A stretch of DNA of 64,000 bases from Fennellomyces sp. T-0311 (taxonomy: Eukaryota; Mucoromycota; Mucoromycetes; Mucorales; Lichtheimiaceae). Position numbers and translations under genes: made by a program. Below, piece by piece: positions 34,360 through 45,304 of the stretch. Position 1 is the first letter of the stretch; every line of letters starts with the position of its first letter. The notes beneath the pieces were generated by a model. The model saw only the letters and a list, made by a program, of their open reading frames with translations, was not told where the DNA came from and searched no databases. Where the stretch lies: assembly GCA_025266875.1 (NCBI GenBank), contig JALLLT010000031.1:62001-126000 (forward strand), written 5' to 3'.

Positions 34360-36009
34360 TTAAAATGTATTATTTTGTGCTTGATGGTTTGCAATACGTT
34401 CACATTGTCTGATCCAGCGTCGTCGTCGCGTGAGTCTTCCCTGACGCTCTTGCTTCCCCGAGTATTCCCAGTTGTTATCGGTGTACACCCACCCGCCTTC
34501 TTCAGGAGTCACTAAAAACTGCTCAGGAGCACGGCATGTTAGTTGCCCTGTGTTGTGCTCTATGTTGACAACAAAATTACCTCTGCATAAAATAAGTTAG
34601 CTTAGTCTGGGCATAATCCCGCGCTTCTACTTACCAATGCCAAGAACGTCATCGATCCATGGGCCTGCACTATCGAGCTTCCAATTGTCCTGGGTCCAGC
34701 GGTAACCTTTGGGGGCCGTCATGTCTTCTTTTGGTGGCAATTGCACGGAACCTGACAAATCAGACCAGGCGCTCCGCTCGCTGTCCAACAGCTTAAGCCA
34801 GGTGTGAGTGATCCAAACCTCTTTTTTTTTTAAAAAAAAAACATAGCAACGGCCCAAGTACCTGAGGAGCGAATCCACTTTCCGACCACCATCGTTGATT
34901 TTCAAACAAAGATACTTCACGAACACGTTCCTGCTCATCGACTTGCTTCTCAAACTCGGTATACCATTGAGATGCTACCTGCAGTCGTGCCTTGCCGTAC
35001 TGAATGAGATAAGGGGAGAATTCACGGACACAATACTTGGCAAAGCGCGTATTGGACATGAACAGGGAAATGCCACCGGACAAGAACAGCAAGTGCAAAG
35101 GTACAAACCATAACATGACAACAATCCCAACTGTGGAGAGAAGCACCAATTGGAGGACCAGCCAAGTGGTTGCTTCCGAAGACCAGTCGACGAAATGCAA
35201 GTTAGAGGCCACTGCATCGTACGCATCGCTGACTTCACCCATCATGTTTTGCAAATTCTGCATGTTTCGCAGGTACTCGGGAGAGTTTTCGGGTGCGGCA
35301 TTTGCGGTTCCTGCTGGATGACTTTCATGTCTTTTCGAGTATGCACCAATGATAATGTTCAATAGAATAACTTGAGGTGCCAGAAACAGTATCTTTGGGT
35401 GGAAACCTGTTTTTTACGCGTTAGTGTACGAGGTAGCTAGCCTTCCATTTAAAACACCACTTACAGATCATGCAATAAAGTGCCATGGCGACACACGTAT
35501 CCAAGGGTTTTTCCCAACTCAGTAACAACAAGACAGAGTCCCGGAATGAAAACATGAAACCGCATCGTGAGGCGAAACGTACAAAGTTCTTTGCGGATAT
35601 CTGAGCGTTGAGAGGTGGCAAGTTGGCCAAATATTCGTTGGGAGGATCGTTGCTGTCTGAAGCATGGATTGCGGCGGTGACAATGACGCTTTGAATATGT
35701 TCTGATGTCGTCGTTGTCCGAGTACTTTGACTCAGGATGGTTTCAGGAACGTTTTTAACAGTGGGTGTTGTTACAGGAGAAGTGGCAGCAGCAGCAGCAC
35801 ACTTTGGGGCAGCAATGGTACAATCGTCATGACAAACATAACCACACCCTTCATCGATGAGTAAATAAAGTTTTGAATTAAATGAACCAAAAAAGCAACA
35901 ACTTACCTTGACACCGTTGTCCTTGATGCCGAACTCCCCAGAGTAGACCATCACAGGATTGGCAGTATGTAGGTTTACGAAAAGTAGCTGCAGCAAACTT
36001 GTGGGTCAT
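34360..36009 (-). CDS. C1 domain plus Pex24/DysF peroxin-like membrane protein
   Basis: The N-terminus is a complete C1 zinc finger: H-x12-C-x2-C-x13-C-x2-C-x4-H-x2-C, reading [30 protein letters not shown]. After a low-complexity linker comes a peroxin region with hydrophobic segments ([48 protein letters not shown]), then a split dysferlin-type end ([40 protein letters not shown]). Pex24/Pex29/Pex30-type proteins with DysF domains shape ER-peroxisome contacts. The C1 finger suggests diacylglycerol or lipid binding. Four introns are inferred. The start used is the ATG next to the C1 histidine; a further 5' exon is possible. Confidence 0.78.
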
Positions 36010-36679
36010 CGTTCTTAATTTGCCACGTGAAAAAAAAGAGGAGGGATAAACCCCCTTGAACTTGACTAAATTTCTATATCCAAAAGTGTACCTAGAGTAA
36101 CGTGGTCTAGTGGTACATTGTAACAGTATTTGGCCTAAGCAATGCCCTTTCATCATCGGTGGCCTCATCGTTGACAGTCGTTCGATGACATGTTACACAG
36201 TTGTGGATATGACCACAATCACATACTCTTTGAATCTGGACTACGCTTTGCATATCGTAGCCTTTAAGTCGTGTTACGCAGCATGTTAATCTTGCGCGTT
36301 TCAAACATGTACCTGAATATTCAAGATGCCCGGGCATAGACTAAATGCATCGTTGTTGATAAGAATTTTGGGTATTCGCAGACTTGCTGATGTTCTCAAA
36401 AAACAGTCGCATGGATGGGCATATGATGTGATATTGGATAAAGAAGCAGGTTTCGATCGCTACGGACAGGTAGTCAGTCACATCAATCCACGCGCATCAG
36501 CTCTGTCATGCAAGCCGATGGTTAGTGGGCATCGATATCTCGCTCTATATGGTACTGTGCTGCCCTTTGCATGTGTGCAGAAAGTTTTGATCCGCACTCT
36601 TATGAAATTGATTGACGGCGTTTCATTCCCAGAAAAACTGCAGTGCACTGACGCTTCTTTACTCTTAAACGCGCGCGCA
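36010..36679. promoter_or_regulatory. Region between divergent Pex24-like and HEN1 genes
   Basis: 670 bases between two divergent starts. The plus frame is open from 36326 into HEN1 with an ATG there, and minus-strand frames contain Cys/His-rich peptide ([13 protein letters not shown] at about 36190-36230). Either gene could therefore have an extra 5' exon. I see no family match for these stretches and treat the region mainly as promoter. Confidence 0.35.
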
Positions 36680-37946
36680 ATGGAACCAAAGGAGGGTATG
36701 GAGGAGGATCGATCGGGCAAATTCAACCCACCATTATGGCGCCAGCGAAGGTCATTTATTCTTGACATTTTGCGAAAGTACAAAGTGTCTTCTGTAAGTC
36801 AAATTTTTATAGTAGAATCTCGTCTTTTTTTTAATACCGTTGTGATTCAGGTAGTGGATTACGGTTGCGGTGAAGGTTCCGTATTATCCTTTTTGATACC
36901 TTCTTCCGATGATGCTGTTCCAATCACAAAACTCGCTGGCATTGACATTTGTCCTGAAGTTTTGGACGAAGCAGTGGAATGCTGTCGACCGTGGAAAGAC
37001 GACTATGAAAAACTTCGGGAACACCCGTTAACGGTTGATATATTCGAAGGTTGGTAAGCAGATCACAAAGGTAGCAATCGGACTCATGTTTGCGGTAGGA
37101 TCTGTGGACCAGTTTGATGAAAGATTGCTAGGTTACGATGCACTGGTGTGTTCGGAAGTGATCGAGCACTTGTTTGCACCTGTTCTTGACAAGTTCCTCC
37201 AAACCACGCTCGGTGAATACAACCCATCGCTCTTGATCGTCACCACTCCTAACGCCGAATACAATGTCAACTTTGAAGGGCTCAACTACAACACACCCAA
37301 CGCCATCTTCCGACACGACGATCACAAGTTTGAATGGACACGCGCCGAGTTTGAGTCGTGGTGTCGCGCCGGTGCAGAAATACATAACTATGACGTCGCG
37401 TTTCATGGTATAGGGCTTGTTGAAGGGAAGCGTCATGATTTGTCCGTGGGTCATTGCACGCAGGCCTGCGTATTCACGCGTCGTGATCCATCTTCTGTCC
37501 CATCACCTTCTCGTCTCCGGCCACATCGCCTCATTGAACACATCGAATTCCCTTACTACTCCGCAGAACCCTTATCAGATCAACAGATCCTGCTGGAGCT
37601 TGAGTCGTACATTGCATTGCTATGTCAGTACGAGCAACCAGCCGACGAACCCGTCCAGCTGCAATGGTGGGGCGATGAGACTGTGGTGCAGACGCAGCAA
37701 CCAAAGAAACGCTATACCCAAGTGCCGCAAAAGTTTCCTTCGTCTATTCTTTGGGACATTCTGCGTATCCGTCAAGTCTGCCAGTGGTCTAAGCAGCGCA
37801 TGGTTCAGATTTTAAGTGCACATCCTGAGTACTATCGGCTGGAGGGCGATCTCTTAGTAGTTCAGAAGGCATTTGAATTGGAGAATGACGACGAAGATGA
37901 ATGGAGTTGCGTTTCATCTTATGCTGATGATGATAATGTGTTATGA
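36680..37946 (+). CDS. HEN1: Small RNA 2'-O-methyltransferase HEN1
   Basis: Methylates the 3' terminal ribose of small RNAs in the RNAi pathway. Motifs in order: FNPPLWRQRRSFILDIL, the SAM-binding VVDYGCGEGSVL (created by splicing out about 36794-36850), LAGIDICPEVLDEA, the metal-binding LVCSEVIEHLF, then IVTTPNAEYNVNF and FRHDDHKFEWTRAEFESWC, which are characteristic of HEN1. The second intron is about 37050-37097 (EG/SVDQFD). The C-terminal 120 residues are less conserved. Start chosen at 36680 because the conserved region begins soon after; the frame is open upstream. Presence agrees with an active RNAi system. Confidence 0.9.
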
Positions 37947-38032
37947 TTGTTATTGTTTGTGCAGAAGAAAAAAAAGATTGTATATAAGAAGTTATATGTG
38001 TATAGATATATATATACCGTGTTGCATCACTC

Positions 38033-39766
38033 CTACTTCTGATTCGCCACGAGTTTGCCGCGTTCAACTAGATATCGTGCATGCGGATCGCCTTGCTTCG
38101 CCAGATCCAGCAATAGTAACTTTGTATTGGTCAAGCACCATCGTCGGAGTCGCACCGCGTCCTCCAACTCACGTCGCGGCTGGGCATCGAATCCAGTAAC
38201 ACTTGATAGCAGAGCCGCGCAGATCCGCCACGACGCCACCACGTCCTTCAACATGTCGTAGCGCTTGTCCACCAGCGCCATGTGGTACCATGCCAGTACG
38301 GGTATCAGCATGATGGCACACAGAAATCCGATCATTGTGTAGCCGATGTATTTCCAGAACTGGTAAACTATGGTCCCGTAAAGTGGGATCGCCAAAAACA
38401 CCGAATAAACAAGCTTGTCCTGTGCCACCGATTCGGTATACTCTTCATAATGCTCAGCCATGCGTGCAAGCAGGTAAATGGGCCAGTTGATCATGATGCT
38501 GGGCAGAAACAATGGCATTTGAATCACCAGTGCCGTCCACGTTGAAACTAGCCGCAACACGGCTCTCCGCAGAGTGATTGTATGGTTCTCATACATGTTG
38601 ATATCCCATACACTTAGTCGCAGTTGGCGTAGCGTCTTGTAAAACGTCAGGAGTCGCAACTTGAGCTCAGCACGTGTGGGATCATCTTGCGTCTTGGATG
38701 GATGAAATATCTCTATAAAACTTTATAACCAAATCTCAGTAAAGTAAGGTCCTGGGAACAGCATAACGACGAAATGACGTTATCTCACCTTTGTGAGACC
38801 TGCACATAGTCTTCCAGTCTCACACTCCTTGTATCGCCAAACATAATAAATCTCGCCTGGGCAGCCGCATGCAACGTATCCCTTTTTTGAAACCTCTGGT
38901 CAGTCTTCCTCTTCCGTTGTGTTGTTCCTTTTCGAGTAATTATTATACCAATCCGGGCTATTGATGCTCCCTTGTTTCACGCCGTCGGCAATGCGGTCCG
39001 TCAATTGCTTCACTGCTGGCTTTGATTCTGCTTGAAAGTCTTGCAAATCACGCGCTGTGATACGTATCGGCTCGCCGTATCTGCATTTATACTGTTAGAC
39101 AAGTACACGGCATCAGATTTATTCCCAGTACTTGCTCGACCACCACATCACTGCGCCATTTATTCTTCGTGGTGTATGTGATGCCTGCTGGAATAATCGA
39201 AATCCCCACTTCTTCCGTGTTGCCGCTATTGCATTGATGTTGAAGAAACTCGTACGCTGCCCATGACAACCCATCTTTGAATGGTAAATGATGCGGGAGT
39301 GTATATGAAGTGCCTATTATCCCCCCTTTTTTTTAGTCCTTTAGTCGCACATAGCAACCGGATAATCATTACCCTCGGGAAATACGGCAATCACACCTCC
39401 ATTTTCGAGACAGTGAAGTGTATGTTCAAAAAGTTTGGCGTTGCTACGAGTTTGGGTATCGACCGGAAGAACTCCCGCTGAAGAAAGCACCTTGCCAACT
39501 ATCGGTATTCCAAAAAACCGTGCCAAGGCCCAGAAATGACAACGTCGATCATGAGGAAACGTTGCAATGAGAACTGCCGGATCTAACACCATGTTCATGT
39601 GGTTGGCAGCAACTAGGAGCGGACCTTGCCGGCTTATCGGCGCTCGAGTTATAACCTTGACATTGCGAAAGTATACCCAAACGGCTAATCGAGCTAAGTA
39701 TTGCAACGCTTTGTAAATTCCGGAATCTTCACCAACATTGGGCCTTTTAGGTTCGGAACGTGCCAT
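38033..39766 (-). CDS. Glycerol-3-phosphate / dihydroxyacetone-phosphate O-acyltransferase (Sct1/Gpt2 type)
   Basis: Performs the first acylation in glycerolipid synthesis at the ER. The PlsC-type domain shows AANHMNMVLDPAVL (NHx4D catalytic motif), FFGIPIVGKVLSSAGVLPVD, VFPEGTSYTLPHHLPFKDGL (created across an intron) and SIIPAGITYTTKNKWRS. Membrane segments follow near the C-terminus (MPLFLPSIMINWPIYLL, FLAIPLYGTIVYQF, FLCAIMLIPVLAWYH). One intron, 39081-39135, must be GC-AG to give VVVEYGEPIRI. The junction before FHPSKTQDD (about 38720-38790) is less certain. Length of about 480 residues is shorter than yeast Gpt2 but typical of shorter fungal members. Confidence 0.87.
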
Positions 39767-42090
39767 CAAAAGCGAGTTAATAGGAATAAAAAAGTGGAAA
39801 AGGGTGAAAAAGCACAGAGCAGTTCTCTTTTTTACACCGACCTTTAAAAGTTCGTGACTCTACACTGGGAACCAAATTATCGCATTATTGTGGATCCCCA
39901 AGTGGCCCGGAACAACCAATTCGTTGTCTACGCACGTTTTGGCATGTCAACAAATAGATTACGTGTACCATGGCAACGATAATCAATGATAACACTGCAG
40001 ACAATGAAAAAGATTGATCTTTACGTCCCTGAGTCCAATGACGCGTATTTTTAACGGTCTGAATATTTGCGATCTAATAATAAAGTATCTGGCAAGAGCG
40101 TAAATACAACTGCATTAACTTGACAAGCATTACTATTTTAGTAAAGGTATTGACTTTGTAGAGACTACATATTAGGTCCTTGATACTACTGTCAAATAAG
40201 CTTCTCCTGCAACCCCGATTTCAATGGCCTGCGTCCGGTTCGAATTCTATTGAAAACGGACCCATCAGACCATGCTTCTCAGCAGAGACTTGCACACATA
40301 CGTAATACTCCCCTTTGCATTTGTTTCTAATATTTGTAAAAATGTAACTGCGTATTTAGATTTATATATCACTTTACGGTGACTTTTACTTTTTCGTCCA
40401 TGAGCACAACCAGTCTTTTAACAGCTTCAATGACATCAACAAGTGACATCAATACAGACTATAAAGAATCTGGTTGCTTTACCCAAAAGTTGGTAAACAT
40501 TTTTTATACCCAGATTACTCAAAAGCGCACCAGTTATATATAAACCCCATAAAACCCAATAAAAGCCTTGCAATACTTGGGTTCTAGATCGCAGGTCGTA
40601 AAGTATTAAAGTAAAGCCAAGACTGTCCATGTGAATCTGTGTATCACTTAGAAACACGTGAAAAAAGTAAATGCCGAAAATATCGAGTGATGTAACAATG
40701 GCAGTTACGAAGGAGAAACGGCTATTTTTTTTGTTATAGATGTATGCATATATTCAATTTTATATCTGTCCGCTACTCTTTGTCCTTATTCCGCAAATGC
40801 GACATTACGTAGCTGATCGCTTTGTTCGCATGATCTAAATTGCTTCTCTTACCTATGAAATACGACGGTCACCACTCTTTTCAGTAATGGAAAAGACATT
40901 CTCTAAAAAATAACCATTATTAGTCGATGTTCGACTTTATGCCCATGTGGTATATACGTTGAGAGGTTATTAATTGATTCCCTAGACTTGGGTCAATAGA
41001 TCCTGCTCAGGTCCATAGAAGATCCAGTAGGGTTCTTATCTGCCCTAATTATATGAATGTCTACGTAGCCCCATTCATGCAATCCAACACGCATCCGATG
41101 ATCCGATTCGATATTGAATGTATAGTTTTTGGGACACTTACTGGTCGTCTTGATGTTAATACGTATAAGGATTACTATGGATTAGCATGAACATAATAAG
41201 AAATACTGAAGATTCTGTCACTGCACCAATTTCTGGAGCTTGACAGCGATAATGTGAACTACTGAAGATTCTTCTACAGATGATGTACTTCAAACACCCT
41301 TCAGGGTCAATAATCCATAACAGCAAAAGCAGACATCCCATAGTGGCTAATACACTCGAAGTCTACGGCAGAAGAAAAAAAGCATCGACGTTCATCGAAA
41401 GGCGTTTGGCAGCACGAATAGTACAGTCATGCTTACATTTTTTTTCCTACACTCAAAAATGCCTACCCAGACGCCTAGTTTCAAACGCTTACAGCATGTA
41501 ATGGCACAGAACTAGTGATTGGTGCCCGTTCAATGAATGATCTAGTTCCGTTGTCAGTCCGTTTGGATTATCGTGAACGGCCTACGACAAGTGCCAGCAC
41601 TTTAAACTTCCGGTTAGATACAGCTAGCAGTAATATATGCAGCCGGACCGAATCTTTGTCGACCAAGCGTTGGTGCCAAAAACAATGAAACTTGCCAACA
41701 ACAAAAGTGCACCATTCATAAGCAGGACAAATATCTTATACTAGCTCCGTCAAGTGAACACCCGGTGCAACGTCGCCTCGATATATTATCGTAATCGTGT
41801 TTCTGGTCACATCACACAAGTGCATACTTGTCAGCCATACGCGTTATTCATTTTATCTGATATTAGCCATGAAAGAAATGTGCCCACATATTTGTTCAAC
41901 AAAGTTGCCGCTGCTGAGTCAAGGTATGGGAACGATGCGACTTTGGAAAAGAGGGTGATGGTGGATGAATGAATGTGCTGAAAATAGTCAAGGGATACTA
42001 TTAAATGCAGGCTGTGAAATTAGCTTAAAGTCACATCTTTATTTGTAAACTATTGTATCTGCTCCTGTAGACATATATCTCTACGCGAGA
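39767..42090. other. Gene-poor island with decayed genes
   Basis: 2.3 kb without an intact gene. It contains the broken membrane-protein gene at 40370-41410 (minus). On the plus strand a short frame at 41754-41972 ends NVPTYLFNKVAAAESRYGND and looks like a fragment of protein, but has no start. Elsewhere nothing is seen. Confidence 0.4.
40370..41410 (-). pseudogene. Broken multi-pass membrane protein gene
   Basis: Several consecutive minus-strand patches read like one membrane protein: SVLATMGCLLLLLWIIDPEG (helix followed by IDP), SSVFLIMFMLIHSNPYTY, a soluble stretch with NYTFNIESDHRMRVGLHEWG and YVDIHIIRADKNP, then SFVTAIVTSLDIFGIYFFHV and QGFYWVLWGLYITGALLSNL. They lie in different frames and I cannot connect all of them with proper splice sites. 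Near the end TGACATCAA occurs twice, 13 bases apart (40431 and 40444). The frame stops at 40436, but the other frame continues with VDVIEAVKRLVVLMDEK to 40370, as expected of a 13-bp duplication causing a frameshift. A seven-helix type protein is a guess. Confidence 0.42.
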
Positions 42091-42711
42091 ATGTCGCGTC
42101 GACATACGGCTCTTCAACAGAAGCTGATATCTTGCAGAATATATATCGAATTGGACAAGCAATTTGAATCACTTACCAAACCACCGCAGTATTACCTAGC
42201 CACTACCTACAAAGCCGTACATGACGCGAAAAGAGCAATATAAGACAAGTAGTATTTGGCCCAAAAAGCACAAAGGCCCTTGGCAGTGCCTTCGCTACGA
42301 ATGTTGCACACATCTAATCTGGTAATATCCCAAGCTAGTCCTGAAAACATTAGTGACCAGATACTACAACGACCAATTGCAGAGTTGATCAATATTGCCA
42401 AAGAAACCAAAGACCAACTAGCGGCATGACAGCTCACATACGAACGTGGGGTCGCTGACGAAAAAAACAAAGTACAGTGAAACGACAAGTGGAAGCAGAT
42501 CAGCAAAGCGACGAGGGACAAAAACGAGAAATAAGTTGGCACAAGACATCAGAAAGGGCGGAACTCAGCTTCCGATAGTGCCAATCACAGTTTGGGAGGA
42601 AACGAGGTGGCAAAAGCAGACATATCGGATAATAGGGTTGATGAGCAGCCCTGCGTGGGACGGATCTGTACGAAAAAAGAGACAGGTCGATTGACACCAG
42701 TAAATCGGTAA
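42091..42711 (+). pseudogene. 206-codon reading frame with five internal stops
   Basis: One plus-strand frame runs from the ATG at 42091 to the TAA at 42709 with protein-like composition (charged, Gln-rich, helical) but has stops at codons 51 (TAA, 42241), 54 (TAG, 42250), 113 (TGA, 42427), 130 (TGA, 42478) and 148 (TAA, 42532). Each can be produced from a CAA, CAG or CGA codon by one C-to-T change. No frameshift is needed and no intron removes the stops. Readable pieces include QNK-type ISDQILQRPIAELINIAKE and NDKWKQISKATRDKNEK. Family unknown. This looks like a recently inactivated, intronless gene. Confidence 0.55.
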
Positions 42712-43014
42712 TAAAGTTCAATGAGCAATATGTGGGTATCACGTACACCGAGAATGTGATATATTTTAAAGAAAAAACCGATTGTGCGCATACATCAAAG
42801 CAGTGGTGACGGCAAGTTTAGTTGGCGAGAGTAGATGTATGGATCCATAAATGAGAAATATGCGTGAATAGGGAAAGGGTGCCAAGCGTATTACACAACT
42901 ACCTAGCCTCCAGTATTAATGTATGAAGTATTTCTTTCTTTTTTTATGATGGAAAAGGTATTTTTTTGGGGGTGGGGCGACAATGTGGAGAAGACAAGGA
43001 CGGCTGACACAGAA

Positions 43015-44038
43015 CTATTGCTTGGTGCCAAAGATTGCATAGCTCATGGCAAACACCGCGATGGCCACCATCACTAACACCTGAATAGGGTATCCTTGAG
43101 TAGCCTGGACTACCTCCGATGGTACAGCCTGGCTTCGCTGACGCATTGCCTCCAATTCTCTCTCATACGCTTGCAGCTTCTCCTTCATTTCCAACATTTG
43201 ATCCTGCGTCTTTCCGAAATCATCATGCAAAGAGCCATTCGATACATCTCGTTCAGGAGAAGCATGGTGAGGCTCGTTCAGTGTTGGTACAGCCGTGCCA
43301 TTTGTCAGCTTTTGAAAAACAACGTGAGCATCTCAATTTCTTTTTTTGGATTATTAATCGCTTTAGACGTACCTCGGTTAATGGTTCTTGATGAGCTTCG
43401 GCGTTTACTGGCAAAAATGCACAGCGCAGTTTATGTTGGCTTATAGAGCTTACATCGTTAGCTTCAGTTTGGGCCCACTATTACGCGAGGATTTAGTTGC
43501 CATGAACACTGGTAATGTGGCTTCGTTGCTTACCAGATCATTGATAGGAAGAAGTTGCTTATCGGCGGGCACCTGAACAGTCTGGACCAAGAACTTGTCC
43601 TTGCATCGATAATCGAGCTCAGGTTCCATTTTAAAAGGTTGCAACATCACTATCGTATCATTGGTCTTGTCAATTCTTCCCGAAACAGTATATCTTCACG
43701 TTTGGTCCCCACACACTAATCCACCACACCCCCACTCATTTGTTTCATTCATTTGTTACCTGCCACGTCTCGAGTCGAATTAGGGTTGACCAGACCAGAG
43801 TTGGGCCGCACACAGTATTGCTTGGGAGCGGTAGTCTTGACTTTAAATGCGATGGGTGACGAAGTGTTGTTGCGAATTGTTAAAGTTTCTTCAACCACTC
43901 TCGTCAACGGGCCTGTGTGAAATTCAAAAATCAAAAAGAAGAGAGAGCATTCAGCAACTTAATTTAAACAGCAACACGTCTCTTCATTTGCTTACGTTGG
44001 AAGGTTAAAAATTGCTCGGGTTCAATTTGAACTGACAT
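43015..44038 (-). CDS. SCS2: VAP/Scs2-type MSP-domain ER membrane protein
   Basis: Vesicle-associated membrane protein-associated protein, a tail-anchored ER receptor for FFAT motifs at membrane contact sites. MSVQIEPEQFLTFQRPLT begins the MSP domain, followed by VEETLTIRNNTSSPIAFKVK, TTAPKQYCVRPNSGLV (the FFAT-binding face) and CKDKFLVQTV. A coiled-coil (QDQMLEMKEKLQAYERELEA) precedes a C-terminal anchor (YPIQVLVMVAIAVFAMSYAI). About five introns; the first join FQ/RPLTRVV (about 43994 to 43915) is clear, the middle ones around 43230-43450 are less certain. It lies near a GPAT gene, also ER lipid-related, but nothing suggests co-regulation. Confidence 0.88.
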
Positions 44039-44171
44039 GGTTTTGGTGCGTATAAGAAAAAAAAACGAGCGTGGAAAGAAGAGACTATTTTTCTTGCACT
44101 TACAACAGCTGAGTTTAAGTGTGGTGTCTCTCTTATGATTGTAGAGTAGAAATCACGCCCATTCAAACTTA

Positions 44172-44477
44172 TTACTCAAGCCATCTGGAATAAAAAAGGC
44201 AAGTCGAATGTTTCTCTCCCTCGATGATCCTTTATTATGACGTACTTGCTTATGTTATGATAAGGAGAGTTATCACGCTTATCTTCGGCAACGAGCACGG
44301 TTGAAATTGACCCGTCGTGTATTTGCAATGATGGTACCTCGCAATGGTGTGTAGCTAATTGGAAAAAAAAGAGCGGTAAATCTCATTTTAAGTAACTAGT
44401 ACAACCAAAAGCCAACCTGTTATGCATTGACCCAGATGGGCCACAGGCCTGCTCATCTCTTGGTCTTGGGTCGCCAT
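44172..44477 (-). CDS. Candidate 60-aa protein of unknown function
   Basis: Three minus-strand exons join in frame: MATQDQEMSRPVAHLGQCIT (ATG at 44477), then ATHHCEVPSLQIHDGSIS followed by TVLVAEDKRDNSPYHNIS, then KWLE and tandem TAA stops at about 44174. Introns are GT-AG (about 44353-44417 and 44192-44247). It is 133 bases upstream of the VAP gene on the same strand. No domain or targeting signal is recognised. The double in-frame splicing argues for a gene; alternatively this is a 5' leader of the VAP transcript with a small upstream ORF. Confidence 0.42.
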
Positions 44478-45304
44478 AGTCACAAGCTTTTTCTGGTTGA
44501 GTTTATTCCTATGACATGAGCCTCAGGTTGCGGATAAACCATTTTTTTTCTTTTTTTTTTTTTACACAAATTATAATTTTGGACTTGATTAAAAGTGCAT
44601 CGGGTCATAGCGTTCTGACATCAATGACAACTTTTTCATTGCGGTAACCCATGACAAATGCCTGCACTTTCCCCTATTTCATTAGATACAACAGATGTAG
44701 TCAATTTAATCTGTGCGTATATCCAATGGCAACTATAATCATAGCAACAAAAGCCCTTCAATACCATGGTGACCTATATATAGCCTTCGGATTAATTCGT
44801 TAAAGATCAGCGTGGCGAGGTGGCAGTAGAATGCTCATTTCGACACGTGCGGCCCCGATGATTCTGGAGATTTTGCCACACTTTCGAACGAAAAGTAAAA
44901 AGGAAAGTGTGGAGCAAAGGTTTTGCCTCAAAATGAAAGCCGATCCACGTTCATACTTGATTCCTTGTGAAACGTTAAACAACCAAAAAGGAACAGGCCA
45001 ATCAGTCTGTGCCCGCTCTTTTTTTTTTTCTTTTTAACTTTTTTTTTGCTATAGCCCTAAACGCGCTTTTGTCATGCCTTTGGTAAAAAAAAAAGAACAG
45101 AAATAAGGAACCTTGTTTATTGAAATGACTGTTGAACCTTACAATGAAATTTAGGACTATGCATTGCAGACCAGGTGAAAACCAAGAGATCTGACATTAC
45201 CACCGAGGATCGCTAACTTTTTGGACAACAGAGGGTTGTACCCGAACCTGGGACCTTATAAACTGGCACCAGCTCGGGCAGTTACGTTAAACCGACCGTT
45301 GGGA
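44478..45304. other. Spacer upstream of septin
   Basis: Contains poly-T tracts (44538-44562, 45016-45040), no supportable gene, and probably the 5' leader and a first exon of the septin gene. The septin frame is open back to about 45221 and ends at an acceptor-like CAACAG (45225-45230), but I could not find a matching upstream exon. Confidence 0.4.
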
